DNA of 64,000 nt from Anaerolineaceae bacterium (GTDB lineage: Bacteria > Chloroflexota > Anaerolineae > Aggregatilineales > Phototrophicaceae): positions 1,426,001 through 1,490,000 of the forward strand of contig JAPPOB010000010.1 of the NCBI GenBank assembly GCA_028818375.1, in the 5' to 3' direction. The translations under genes and the position numbers were made by a program. The stretch's first letter is position 1; every line of letters starts with the position of its first letter. This document shows, piece by piece, positions 37,175 to 45,850 of the stretch. Under the pieces are notes generated by a model, which saw nothing but the letters and a program-made list of their open reading frames with translations, did not search any database and was not told the DNA's origin.

Positions 37175-38623
37175 TCAGGAAAGCCAGTCCTGGTCGAGGT
37201 ACTCGGCGGAGTTGACGGCCTTCAGGCTGAGCCCCAGACGACGGGCCGCCACGTCCATCTTGACGACGCGCAGGGTCAGCGTCTCGCCTTCCTTCACCAC
37301 GTCCCGCGGATGGCTGATGCGCTGCTCGGAAAGCTCCGAGATGTGAATCAAACCCTCGATCTCGGGCGCGGCCACCAGGCGCGCAAAGGCGCCGAAATTG
37401 GTCAGTTTGGTGACCAGCCCCTGCACCAGCTGGCCGACCTTGTAGTCGATGGCGACCGTGTCCCAGGGGTCTGCCGCCTGACGGCGGATGCTGAGCCCGA
37501 TGCGCTTGCGTTCCCGGTCCACGCTGATGACCTCGACGCGCACCTCGTCGCCCACCTTGAGGGCATCGCGCGGGTGATTGACGTGCTGCCAGGAGATTTC
37601 GGTCAGATGCACCAGCCCCTCGGCGCCGCCGATGTCGACGAAGGCGCCAAAATCCACCAGGCTGACGACCCGCCCCTCGCGCGCCTCACCGACGCGCAGT
37701 TCCTGCACCAGCCTTTCCTTGCGCGATTCGCGCTGTTCGCGCTCGGCAGCCCGCTCCGACAGAATCAGGCGGTTGCGGCTGCGGTCCACCTCGATCACCT
37801 TGACGGCGATCGGCTCGTTGACCATGCCGCCCCAGCGCTCCTGCGGCGTCGAGCCGGAGGCGCTGCGCCGTTCATTGCCGATCTGACTCTGCGGGACGAA
37901 ACCGCGCACCAGTCCGAAGCGCACGATCAGCCCGCCCTTGTTGTAGCCGGCGATCAGGCTTTCGAAGACTTCCTGGCTCTTGTGACAGGCCTCGGCCTTG
38001 CGCCAGTCCAGTTCTTCCTGGGCGTGCGTTACCGAAAGGCGGATGTTGCCTTCGTGGTCGTGTGGATTGACGACGTAGACCGGGATGACCGCGCCGGGCT
38101 GCAACTGCTCGATCTGCTCGCGCTGCATGCGCTCCAGTTCGCGCCCGGGTATGACGCCTTCGTGCCCCTCACCGAGGTCCATACGCACCTCGGTCGGCGA
38201 CGTGTTTGACACGGTGCCGTCAATCACCTCGCCGCGCCGGAAGGGCGTGGACGGAGGCGGCGCTTCACTTTCGGCGGGTGGGGCTGCTTCAGTGGCGGGC
38301 GCAGCCTCGTCGACCGTCGCAGCAGCGACTCCGTCGGCAGACCCAGCCCGCGCCGGGGCTGCATCAACGACAGGCGCGGCCTCTTCGACTGCCGCAGCGG
38401 CGCTGCTCTCCCCTTGCGGCTCATCGGCTGTCTCCGCCGGAGCCGGGCCGGCGCCCGCCTCTCCGCCAGCGCCGCCGGCAGAGTCAAGGGGCGCTTCGGC
38501 CCTTACGTCATTGTTTTCGGCAGGAGGCGCTGTATCCGCCACAAGCGGGGCCTCGTCGCCCTGCGACTGGCCCTCCGGGCGGGCCAGCGACTCCGCCTCA
38601 ACACCTGCTTCGTTTGCTTCCAT
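37175..38623 (-). CDS. S1-domain RNA-binding protein (ribosomal protein S1-like)
   Basis: 482 residues. The first 130 are a low-complexity region rich in Ala, Pro and Glu, and four S1 domains follow: GEVIDGTVSNTSPTEVRMDL, then one around VRFGLVRGFVPQSQI, then REGRVVSLVDFGAFVDIGGAEGLVHL and VQGLVTKLTNFGAFARL. S1 proteins help load mRNA on the ribosome. The acidic N-terminal tail is unlike E. coli S1 and may be unstructured. It shares the strand with clpC 140 bases downstream, but clpC has its own promoter. A TATAGT -10 is at 38662-38667. Confidence 0.85.
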   Translation of the reverse strand: MEANEAGVEAESLARPEGQSQGDEAPLVADTAPPAENNDVRAEAPLDSAGGAGGEAGAGPAPAETADEPQGESSAAAAVEEAAPVVDAAPARAGSADGVAAATVDEAAPATEAAPPAESEAPPPSTPFRRGEVIDGTVSNTSPTEVRMDLGEGHEGVIPGRELERMQREQIEQLQPGAVIPVYVVNPHDHEGNIRLSVTHAQEELDWRKAEACHKSQEVFESLIAGYNKGGLIVRFGLVRGFVPQSQIGNERRSASGSTPQERWGGMVNEPIAVKVIEVDRSRNRLILSERAAEREQRESRKERLVQELRVGEAREGRVVSLVDFGAFVDIGGAEGLVHLTEISWQHVNHPRDALKVGDEVRVEVISVDRERKRIGLSIRRQAADPWDTVAIDYKVGQLVQGLVTKLTNFGAFARLVAAPEIEGLIHISELSEQRISHPRDVVKEGETLTLRVVKMDVAARRLGLSLKAVNSAEYLDQDWLS

Positions 38624-38661
38624 GCCTGTCTACCAGTCCCTGATGTTGCGCTCTGCGCGAC

Positions 38662-38667
38662 ACTATA
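38662..38667 (-). promoter_or_regulatory. -10 TATAGT of the S1-domain gene
   Basis: Minus strand TATAGT preceded by TG, 39 bases before the ATG at 38623. The leader would be about 32 bases. Confidence 0.45.
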
Positions 38668-38787
38668 CATGAACAAGGACTTGCATTCTACCTGAACAGG
38701 GCATTAATTCCAAACACAAAAGTAACGTCCGTCTTGTTGGCTTTCCGGCCCTGCGCTAGAGTATCGGCAGCAAAGGCAAGGCTTGAT

Positions 38788-39489
38788 GTGAAGACCTCCT
38801 GTTTTTCGCTGTACAAGGGGCCGGGCCGGGTTGGCATTTCCGTCGGTCGGCCCCGCAATATCGACCCCGGCGACTATGAAGTGTATCCGGCGCTGGCGCC
38901 CGAGTGGAGTTGGCTGGGCCTGACCCGGGCGGAGTATTTGCCCCTCTATCACGAGCGCCTGGCCGGTCTGGACGCGCAACAGGTGTGGGACGAACTGCAC
39001 GCCCTCGTGCCTGGCAAGGAACCCGTGCTGCTGTGCTTCGAAGAGCCACCATTTACGGCGGACCACTGGTGCCACCGACAACTTGTGGCGCAGTGGTTCC
39101 GGGAGAAACTGGGACAGGAAGTGACCGAGGTTGAGATCGGGTTGAGCCGCCAGGCGCCTCCGCCAGTCACTGACGGCGAAGGTGATGCGGCCACTCCCGA
39201 AGAACGCCTGATAGACCACGAAGACTATGTCGATCCCCGTTCCCGCTCCCTGACAGATCCAGTCTCACTGGAAGAACTGCAGGAACATTGTGAACGCCAC
39301 TACGCCGCGCTGGAGGCCTTGTGGCAGGCGCAGCGCAAGGGCGATCAGGAAGCGGCCGACCTTGCGGACATTGAAGTTGCGCTGGCGCGCGTACAGGTCC
39401 TCGCCGGCTGGAAACGCATGAGTGCGATCGAGCGCGCGCTGGCTGTTCAGCGCCGCATGATTCCCCAATCCATTATCAGGGATGTGTAA
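38788..39489 (+). CDS. DUF488-family protein with a coiled C-terminal extension
   Basis: 233 residues. The first 115 match the DUF488 fold: an N-terminal CFSLYKGPGRVGISVGRP strand, EYLPLYHERL, and the characteristic LLCFEEPPFTADHWCHRQLVA, where WCHR is the signature. An acidic linker and a helical C-terminal part, ELQEHCERHYAALEALW, follow. The biochemical role of DUF488 is not established. GTG 38788 has AAGG 6 bases upstream; longer starts add a Cys/Arg stretch unlike the family. It lies 15 bases before the OsmC gene and is probably co-transcribed with it. Confidence 0.75.
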   Translation: MKTSCFSLYKGPGRVGISVGRPRNIDPGDYEVYPALAPEWSWLGLTRAEYLPLYHERLAGLDAQQVWDELHALVPGKEPVLLCFEEPPFTADHWCHRQLVAQWFREKLGQEVTEVEIGLSRQAPPPVTDGEGDAATPEERLIDHEDYVDPRSRSLTDPVSLEELQEHCERHYAALEALWQAQRKGDQEAADLADIEVALARVQVLAGWKRMSAIERALAVQRRMIPQSIIRDV

Positions 39490-39504
39490 CCCAAGGAGCT
39501 GAAA

Positions 39505-39942
39505 ATGGCAGTACGCAAGGCTGACGCAACCTGGAACGGCAATCTGGGCGAGGGCAGCGGCGCCATGAACATGGCCAGCGGCACCTGGTCGGGCCCCTTC
39601 TCCGTCGGCTCGCGCTTTGGCGAGGACGCCGGCACCAACCCCGAGGAACTCATCGCCGCCGCGCATGCCGGCTGCTACTCCATGGCCCTGACCGCCGGCC
39701 TCACCCGGGCCGGGATTGAGCCCACGCGCGTGAGCACCAGCGCCCGCGTCCACATCAACAGCGCCCCCGGCGGCGGTTTCGCCATCGACAGGATCGAGCT
39801 GGACTGCGAGGCCGTCGTGCCCGGCATCGACGACGCGCAGTTCCAGGAAATGGCCGAGGCCACCAAGACCGGCTGCCCTGTGTCCGCGGCGCTGGCCTCC
39901 GTCCCGGAAATCGCGCTCAACGCCCGCCTGGTGGAGGCCTGA
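39505..39942 (+). CDS. OsmC-type peroxiredoxin
   Basis: 145 residues. OsmC proteins reduce organic hydroperoxides with two cysteines. Here the first is in AAHAGCYSMAL (about residue 57) and the second in TKTGCPVSAAL (about 124), with the typical NPEELIAAAHAGC helix. The RWSG-type N-terminus is ATWNGNLGEGSG. This subgroup (OsmC rather than Ohr) acts in peroxide stress. AAGGAG lies a few bases upstream of ATG 39505. Confidence 0.93.
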   Translation: MAVRKADATWNGNLGEGSGAMNMASGTWSGPFSVGSRFGEDAGTNPEELIAAAHAGCYSMALTAGLTRAGIEPTRVSTSARVHINSAPGGGFAIDRIELDCEAVVPGIDDAQFQEMAEATKTGCPVSAALASVPEIALNARLVEA

Positions 39943-39950
39943 GGCAGATT

Positions 39951-39996
39951 AAGCGACCCGAGTGACGGGACGCTTCTGCCGCGAAGCGCCCTTTTT
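39951..39996 (+). terminator. Possible terminator after the osmC-like gene
   Basis: AAGCGACCCG (39951-39960) pairs with CGGGACGCTT (39966-39975) with one mismatch. A run of Ts comes only later at 39992-39996, inside a second small hairpin GCGAA...TTCGC. It is weaker than a standard intrinsic terminator. Confidence 0.4.
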
Positions 39997-40022
39997 CGCG
40001 CCCCGTCCCCCACCCGCAGCGG

Positions 40023-41426
40023 ATGTCGCACACGCTTGCCCTGGATATCGGCACCTCGTCCCTGCGCGCCATGCTCTTCGACGCGGAGGGAAGTGCCGTG
40101 CCCGGCGTGCTCGTGCGCAAGGGCTATCACCTGACCACCACGGCGGATGGCGGGGTCACGCTCGACCCGCCACAGTTGTTGCAATCCTGCGTCGCCGCCA
40201 TTGACGAGGTCCTGCAGCAGGCCGGACCCCGCCCCGTCGCCCGCGTGGCCATGGACACCCTGGTCGCCAACCTGATGGGCATCGACGCCGCGGGGGAACC
40301 GGTCACGCCGCTCTACACCTGGGCCGACACGCGCGGCGCCGAACTGGCCGACCGCCTCGACGCGTCCGGCTACACGCGGCGCAGCGGCTGTCGCCTGCAC
40401 ACCAGTTACTGGCCGCTTCGTATCCTGTGGCTGCAGAACGAACAGCCACAGGTCTTCCGCCGCGTCAAACGCTGGCTGTCCTTCGGCGAGTACCTGTATT
40501 ACAGGCTTTTCGGCCGGCGCCATATCAGCATCAGCGTCGCCTCCTGGAGCGGCCTTCTGGACCGTCACCGCCTGACCTGGGACGCGCCCATGCTGGAGCA
40601 GTTGCCGCTGGAGCCGGGTCAACTGTCCGCCATCAGCAACGAGCCCCTGCAGGGTCTGGCAGCGCCCTGGGCCGCGCGCTGGCCGGCTCTGGGGGACGCG
40701 CTCTGGTTCCCCGCCATCGGCGATGGGGTGGCCGCCAACCTCGGCGCCGGCTGTTCCCGACCGGAGCGCGTGGCGCTCAGCCTCGGCACCAGCGGCGCCA
40801 TGCGCGTCGTCGTGCCCGGCACGCCGGCGCAGACGCCGGCCGGTCTCTTCGTTTACCGCATCGACGAGGCGCGCTCACTGGTGGGTGGCGCGCTCAGCAA
40901 TGCGGGAAACCTCTACGCCTGGTTGCAACGCGTCCTGGCCGGGGTCGACGGCGAAGTCCTCGCCACCATGGCGCCCGACAGCCACGGCCTGACCGTGCTG
41001 CCCTTCCTCGCCGGCGAGCGCGCGCCCGGCTGGCGCGACGAGGCGCGCGCGGTCTTCAGCGGCATGACCTTCGACACGGCGCAGGAGCATCTGCTGCGGG
41101 CCGCGCTGGAGGCCGTCGCCTACCGCCTGGCGCTCATCCTGCGGCGCCTGCGTCCCCTGCTGCCGCCGGACGCGCGCTTCATCGCCAACGGCGCCGCCCT
41201 GCGCCAGTCGCCCGTCTGGTTGCAGATCATGGCGGACGTGCTGGGCGCGCCCGTGCATCTCTGCGCGGAGGAAGAAGCGACCATAAGGGGCGCCGCCCTG
41301 CTGGCCATGCAGCGCGAGCCGGAGCCCGAAACGGGACCCGGTTGCCGGCCGCGAATGGAGTATTATCCGGTCTATCAGAGTGCCATCGCCCGCCAGCAAG
41401 CGCTGTATGACCGGCTCCTCAACTGA
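40023..41426 (+). CDS. FGGY-family carbohydrate kinase (gluconokinase-like)
   Basis: 467 residues. The N-terminal ALDIGTSSLRAMLFD and the second-domain ALSLGTSGAMRV are the ATP phosphate motifs, and FLAGERAPGWRDEARAVFSG resembles gluconokinases and xylulokinases. The catalytic aspartate is expected in AIGDGVAAN. It phosphorylates a sugar or sugar acid, with gluconate as first guess. It is followed by an alcohol dehydrogenase 52 bases later on the same strand, which would fit oxidation of a polyol or sugar coupled to phosphorylation. Confidence 0.9.
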   Translation: MSHTLALDIGTSSLRAMLFDAEGSAVPGVLVRKGYHLTTTADGGVTLDPPQLLQSCVAAIDEVLQQAGPRPVARVAMDTLVANLMGIDAAGEPVTPLYTWADTRGAELADRLDASGYTRRSGCRLHTSYWPLRILWLQNEQPQVFRRVKRWLSFGEYLYYRLFGRRHISISVASWSGLLDRHRLTWDAPMLEQLPLEPGQLSAISNEPLQGLAAPWAARWPALGDALWFPAIGDGVAANLGAGCSRPERVALSLGTSGAMRVVVPGTPAQTPAGLFVYRIDEARSLVGGALSNAGNLYAWLQRVLAGVDGEVLATMAPDSHGLTVLPFLAGERAPGWRDEARAVFSGMTFDTAQEHLLRAALEAVAYRLALILRRLRPLLPPDARFIANGAALRQSPVWLQIMADVLGAPVHLCAEEEATIRGAALLAMQREPEPETGPGCRPRMEYYPVYQSAIARQQALYDRLLN

Positions 41427-41478
41427 GCCGCCGGCCCGCCGGAACGATTTTCCGGCCAGACAAATCGGGAGAAAGACC

Positions 41479-42573
41479 ATGAAAGCCGCCGTCAGCTACG
41501 ACATGAACCAGCCACTCGTCATCGAGGATGTGACGCTGGACCCGCCGCAACAGGGTGAAGTCCGGGTGCGCGTCGCCGCAACCGCCATCTGCCACTCCGA
41601 CGTGCATTACCTGCGCGGCGACTGGGAGATCCCGCGGCCTTTCATCGCCGGCCACGAGACCGCCGGCGTCGTCGAGGAGACCGGCCCCGGCGTCACGCAG
41701 GTGCAGCCCGGCGACCGCGTCGTGGTCTCGCTGCTGCGCTCCTGTGGCCGCTGCGATTTCTGCCTCTCCGGCGGACCCAACCATTGCTCCGCTTCCTGGC
41801 CGCTGGATACGGAAAGCCGTATCCGCAACGGCGCCGGCCAGTCGATCAGGCATGGCGTGCGCGTGGCCGGCTTCGCGGAATACGCCATCGTCGACCAGTC
41901 GCAGCTGGCCGCCGTGCCGGAAACGATGCGCCTCGAGGCGGCCTCGCTGCTGGCCTGCGGCGTGATCACCGGTTTCGGCGCCGTCGTCAACACCGCCCGG
42001 GTGGAAGCGGGCAGCGCAGTCGTCGTCATTGGCACCGGCGGCGTGGGTCTCAACAGCGTCCAGGGCGCCGCGCTCTCCGGCGCCCGTCAGGTGATCGCCG
42101 TTGACCTGCTGCCCAACAAGCTGGCGGCCGCCCGGCAATTCGGCGCCAGCGACCTGATTAACGCCGCCGAAGTCGATCCGGTAGAGGCCGTGAAGGAAGT
42201 GACGGACGGCCGCATGGCTGACTACGTCTTCGTCACCGTGGGCAGCGAGCGGGCGGTCAACCAGGCGCTGGCCATGGCGCGCCGGGCCGGCACGGTCGTG
42301 TTGGTGGGCATGCCGCCGGAGCGCCTGGACGTCAGCCTCTCCGTGCGCGATCTGGCCTTTCGCGGCATGGTCATCCTGGGCAGCTTCATGGGCTCCACCC
42401 GCCTGCAGATCGATATTCCGCGCCTGATCGCGCATTACGAACGCGGCAACCTGCACCTGGACGAACTGATCACCAAGACCTGGCCGCTTGAGCAAATCAA
42501 CGAGGCCATCGAATCCATGGAGCGCGGCGAGGCGTTGCGCAACGTCATCGTCTTCGACTCGCCCGCCGCCTGA
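41479..42573 (+). CDS. Zinc-dependent alcohol dehydrogenase
   Basis: A 364-residue medium-chain dehydrogenase. Catalytic zinc ligands are Cys in ATAICHSDVHY and His-Glu in AGHETAG, plus the later Cys of LLACGVITGFGA. The structural zinc site has four cysteines in CGRCDFCLSGGPNHC. The NAD fold is VVVIGTGGVGLNSVQGA. The aspartate in AVDLLPNK points to NAD rather than NADP. GGGAGAAAG stands before ATG 41479. The substrate is not evident; the upstream sugar kinase suggests a polyol. Confidence 0.92.
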   Translation: MKAAVSYDMNQPLVIEDVTLDPPQQGEVRVRVAATAICHSDVHYLRGDWEIPRPFIAGHETAGVVEETGPGVTQVQPGDRVVVSLLRSCGRCDFCLSGGPNHCSASWPLDTESRIRNGAGQSIRHGVRVAGFAEYAIVDQSQLAAVPETMRLEAASLLACGVITGFGAVVNTARVEAGSAVVVIGTGGVGLNSVQGAALSGARQVIAVDLLPNKLAAARQFGASDLINAAEVDPVEAVKEVTDGRMADYVFVTVGSERAVNQALAMARRAGTVVLVGMPPERLDVSLSVRDLAFRGMVILGSFMGSTRLQIDIPRLIAHYERGNLHLDELITKTWPLEQINEAIESMERGEALRNVIVFDSPAA

Positions 42574-42587
42574 TCCTGCGCGCACCC

Positions 42588-44189
42588 TTGCCCGTCAGTC
42601 GCGCCCTGCTCTGCGCGCTGTGTCTCTGGCTGTCCGTCGGGCCGCTCATGGCCCAGGCGCAGGCGCCCTGTGGCATCGTCGACAGCATCGGCACCCCCGT
42701 CGCCGACCTGGTTGAGGGATACGACGATTTCGGTCGCTACCGCTCCCGCTTTGGCGGTGTCCACGTGGGCATCGACCTGGCCTTCGACCGCTGGGGCGAG
42801 CCGGTGCGCGCCGCCATGCGCGGCGTCGTGACCTACTCGGACCTCGCGGGCTGGGACAGCGAAAAGGGGGTGGTCATCGTCGCCCACGACATGCCGGATG
42901 CCAGCCGGGTCTACACGCTTTACGGCCACCTGGAACAGTACGACGAACTGCCGCTTCCCGCCGTCGGCGACTGCGTCACGCGGGAAACGGTGCTGGGCGG
43001 CGTGGGCTGGCCCTCGCGCGGGCGGCCGCACCTGCACTACGAGATTCGCAACTTCCTGCCGGACGACGGCGGCCCCGGTTACATCGAGGGCGACCCGCTG
43101 CAGGCCGGCTGGTACCATCCGCTGGCCTTCACCGCCCTGTGGCAAGCGCGCCTTGCCGCGGCCCACCTGGCCTCTGTGGCTTTCAACGCCATCCCCACGC
43201 AACTAACCCTCCTGCCATCCCCCGGCGCCTACGCCCTGGCCAGCGAGCGTAGCGTCAGCAGCGCCACCCTTGGAGCGCAAAACTCCGCCTGGCAGGTGGA
43301 GACCGACAGCCAGATCGTGGGTCTGGCCGCCCTGCCCTCCGGCCGCGTCGTGGCCCACACGCAGGAGGGCCAGGTCATCCTGCTCGACAACGGCCGCTAC
43401 GAGGCCCTGTGGCATTCGCCCGATCCCGGGGCCTTGCTGCAGACATTGGGCGAAAGCCTCGTCTTCGCCCTCCCGGACGGGGCGCTGCAGGCCTACAGCC
43501 CGGATGGCGCGGCGCTTTGGCGTTTGCCGGCGGCCCCCGCCCCGTCGCAATCGCTGTCCTTCACAGGCGACGGGGAGACCCTGGCGCTCGGGCTGCGCGC
43601 GGAGGACGGCCAGGTCCACTGGCGCCTGATCGGCGACGGGGGCGCCATTCGCCATGAGGCGCGTCTGGCCCGGCAGTCGCTGCTGACGCCCGCCGGCGAA
43701 GGCAGCTGGCTGGGCCTCGACGGCCGGCGCTTCTTCCGCATTGTCGGAGACCAGGTGCAGGAACTGACGACGCTCGACAGCCGACCCGGCAACGCTGCGG
43801 CGATCACCATGGACATGTATGGCAACAGCTATCTCTACAACGGCCGCACCAGCCTGATCTCGCTGGACGCGCAGGGCGTTCAGCGCTGGCGCGTCGCCTG
43901 GCCCGGCGCCCGCTCGGCCAGGCCTCCGCTGCTGGATACCGGCAGCGGCTGCCTGCTCTATGCCCTGGACGCGCGCGGCGGCCTCAGCCTGATCAATGGC
44001 GCAGATGGCAGCCTGCTGCGGCGCATCGAACTCTATGCCGGCGGCGACCGCAACGGTCTGCCCCTGGCGCGCCTGCTGCAGGTGGACGTGGACGAACGCG
44101 CCTACGTCAGCAGCGGTTTCCTGTCGCTGGCGCTGCTGGATGGCTGGCTGCTGGGCGGCGCGGCGACGCAGGGCTGCCTGCTGGGTTGA
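42588..44189 (+). CDS. Secreted M23-type endopeptidase domain fused to a beta-propeller
   Basis: 533 residues beginning with a clear signal peptide (VSRALLCALCLWLSVGPLMAQAQA). Residues 30-170 are a LytM/M23 domain with zinc ligands H59 and D63 in HVGIDLAF and the HLHYE motif after WPSRGRP. M23 enzymes cut peptidoglycan cross-bridges. The remaining part (about 200-530) has repeated strands such as YGNSYLYNGRTSLISLDAQGVQRWRV of a PQQ-like propeller. Such a fusion is unusual. TTG 42588 is the only start that fits the signal peptide; it has no clear ribosome site and lies 15 bases after the dehydrogenase gene. Confidence 0.8.
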   Translation: MPVSRALLCALCLWLSVGPLMAQAQAPCGIVDSIGTPVADLVEGYDDFGRYRSRFGGVHVGIDLAFDRWGEPVRAAMRGVVTYSDLAGWDSEKGVVIVAHDMPDASRVYTLYGHLEQYDELPLPAVGDCVTRETVLGGVGWPSRGRPHLHYEIRNFLPDDGGPGYIEGDPLQAGWYHPLAFTALWQARLAAAHLASVAFNAIPTQLTLLPSPGAYALASERSVSSATLGAQNSAWQVETDSQIVGLAALPSGRVVAHTQEGQVILLDNGRYEALWHSPDPGALLQTLGESLVFALPDGALQAYSPDGAALWRLPAAPAPSQSLSFTGDGETLALGLRAEDGQVHWRLIGDGGAIRHEARLARQSLLTPAGEGSWLGLDGRRFFRIVGDQVQELTTLDSRPGNAAAITMDMYGNSYLYNGRTSLISLDAQGVQRWRVAWPGARSARPPLLDTGSGCLLYALDARGGLSLINGADGSLLRRIELYAGGDRNGLPLARLLQVDVDERAYVSSGFLSLALLDGWLLGGAATQGCLLG

Positions 44190-44199
44190 AAGCGGATCG

Positions 44200-44208
44200 T
44201 GCTATACT
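44200..44208 (+). promoter_or_regulatory. Extended -10 TGCTATACT of the first Uma2 gene
   Basis: TGC followed by TATACT (44203-44208), 29 bases before ATG 44237. The same element in the same context precedes the second copy at 55724-55732. Confidence 0.6.
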
Positions 44209-44236
44209 TTGGCCACAGTCAACGGAGACCCGGACG

Positions 44237-44809
44237 ATGGCCGTCAGGGACCTGACGCTGCTCACCGCAGCGGACTTCGACAACTTCATCGCAGACCACA
44301 TGGGCGACGAAATCTACGAATTCGTCGACGGGAAGGTGGTACAGGTGCCGAGTAACCCCTGGGTAAGCAGCATATCCGGAATCATTCTTTCCCTGATCTG
44401 GTTGCATCTGAGACAGAACAGCCTGCCAGGAAAACTGACCATGGCTGACGGCGGATTCATGGTCAACGGCCAGCGCGTGGCGCCCGACGTCACTTACGTT
44501 GGCCCCGACAAACGCTTCGTCAAACAGGGCTACAACCCCGACCCGCCCGACCTCGCCGTTGAGGTCGTTTCCAATGAGAGCAACAGGGAAGAACTGGACG
44601 ACCTGCAGGCCAAGCTGCGCCACTACCGCTCGGCCGGCGTCATCGTCTGGGTGGTGCTGCCGCGCGCGCAGCGCGTGGAGATTCACGACCCCGCTGCTGA
44701 CCCCTCGCAGGGACCCGTCACGCTCGGCCCTGACGACACGCTGACGGGGCCGGCTTTTCTGCCCGGGTTCCGTTTACCCCTTAGCGAAATCTTCAGCGAC
44801 CAGGTCTGA
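44237..44809 (+). CDS. Uma2-family protein (DUF820, PD-(D/E)xK-like), copy 1
   Basis: 190 residues. The Uma2 fold has a restriction-endonuclease-like core: here APDVTYVGPDKR holds the first acidic residue, PDLAVEVVSNES the second, and the segment QAKLRHYRSAGVIVWVV the following helix and strand. These proteins occur in many copies in cyanobacteria and Chloroflexota and are of unknown function; nuclease activity is presumed. ATG 44237 was chosen over the upstream 44186 because the -10 element lies between them. A paralogue is found at 55762-56334. Confidence 0.85.
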   Translation: MAVRDLTLLTAADFDNFIADHMGDEIYEFVDGKVVQVPSNPWVSSISGIILSLIWLHLRQNSLPGKLTMADGGFMVNGQRVAPDVTYVGPDKRFVKQGYNPDPPDLAVEVVSNESNREELDDLQAKLRHYRSAGVIVWVVLPRAQRVEIHDPAADPSQGPVTLGPDDTLTGPAFLPGFRLPLSEIFSDQV

Positions 44810-44811
44810 AT

Positions 44812-45837
44812 TCAGTCGAATACGCCCGCCAGGGTGAGTTCCTCCGCCAGGTGACAACTCACCTGGCGCCCGTCTGCCGACGTGCGCAATGTCGGGACTT
44901 CCTCGCGGCAGATGTCACGCGCGTGGGGACAGCGGGGGTGGAAGACGCAGCCCCCCGGCAGGTTGAGCAGATCGGGGGGTTCGCCGACGGTCGCCTCCTG
45001 CAGCCGCGCGCCCTGGCGCCGGCTGACGCGCGGCACGGCCTTCAGCAGCATCTCGGTATAGGGGTGCAGCGGGCGACCCAGCAAGGCGTCGCGCGAGCCC
45101 GATTCGACGATCTTGCCCGCGTACATCACCAGGATGCGGTCGCTCATGTAGCGTATGACGCTCATACTGTGCGAAATGAAGAGATAGGAAAGGCCGAATT
45201 CCTGCTGCAGATCCTTGAGCAAATTGAGGGTCTGCGCCTGAATCGAGACATCCAGCGCGGACACCGGCTCGTCGGCCACGACCAGTTGCGGATTGATCAC
45301 CAGGGCCCGGGCGATGCAGATGCGCTGCCGCTGGCCGCCGCTGAAACTGTGCGGAAAACGCTGCAAATGCCCCACTTCCAGGCCCACGCGCCGCAGGATG
45401 GCGACCACGCGCTCCTCCAGCTCCCGCCCGCTGGCGATCCCGTTGACCCGCAGGGGTTCGCCGACGCTGCGCAGGACGCTCATGCGCGGGTTCAGCGACG
45501 AAAAGGGGTCCTGAAAAATCACCTGGACAAGTTTGCGAAATTCGCTGTTGTCTTCCCGCTCAATCTGACCCGGGCGGAATTCCCGTTCGCCGTCGCGCAG
45601 CACAATCTCGCCGGCGTCGGCTTCGTAGAGCCAGGAGATGCAGCGCCCCAGGGTCGTCTTGCCACAGCCGCTCTCCCCGATGACGCCCAGGGTCTCACCA
45701 CGCTGCATGCTGAAGCTGACGTCATCGACCGCCCGAATCACGCCGACTGTGCGTCGCATCAGCCCTTTGCTGCGCAGGGGAAAGTGTTTTTTCAGGTTGC
45801 GGACCTCCAGCAAGGGTTGCTGCGTCCCGTCCATCAT
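44812..45837 (-). CDS. Dipeptide/oligopeptide ABC transporter ATP-binding protein, DppF type
   Basis: About 341 residues. Walker A is GESGCGKTTLG, the signature SFSGGQRQRI and Walker B LVVADEPVSALD. The C-terminal oligopeptide-transporter extension has the Cys-rich GGCVFHPRCPHARDIC that holds an iron-sulfur cluster in some relatives. ATG 45837 is preceded by GACGGGAAAACG; the alternative ATG 45858 would overlap the previous gene by 8 bases. This is the last gene of the five-gene operon from 51106. A fragment of its last 31 codons is duplicated at 56335-56433. Confidence 0.9.
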   Translation of the reverse strand: MMDGTQQPLLEVRNLKKHFPLRSKGLMRRTVGVIRAVDDVSFSMQRGETLGVIGESGCGKTTLGRCISWLYEADAGEIVLRDGEREFRPGQIEREDNSEFRKLVQVIFQDPFSSLNPRMSVLRSVGEPLRVNGIASGRELEERVVAILRRVGLEVGHLQRFPHSFSGGQRQRICIARALVINPQLVVADEPVSALDVSIQAQTLNLLKDLQQEFGLSYLFISHSMSVIRYMSDRILVMYAGKIVESGSRDALLGRPLHPYTEMLLKAVPRVSRRQGARLQEATVGEPPDLLNLPGGCVFHPRCPHARDICREEVPTLRTSADGRQVSCHLAEELTLAGVFD

Positions 45838-45850
45838 CGTTTTCCCGTCT

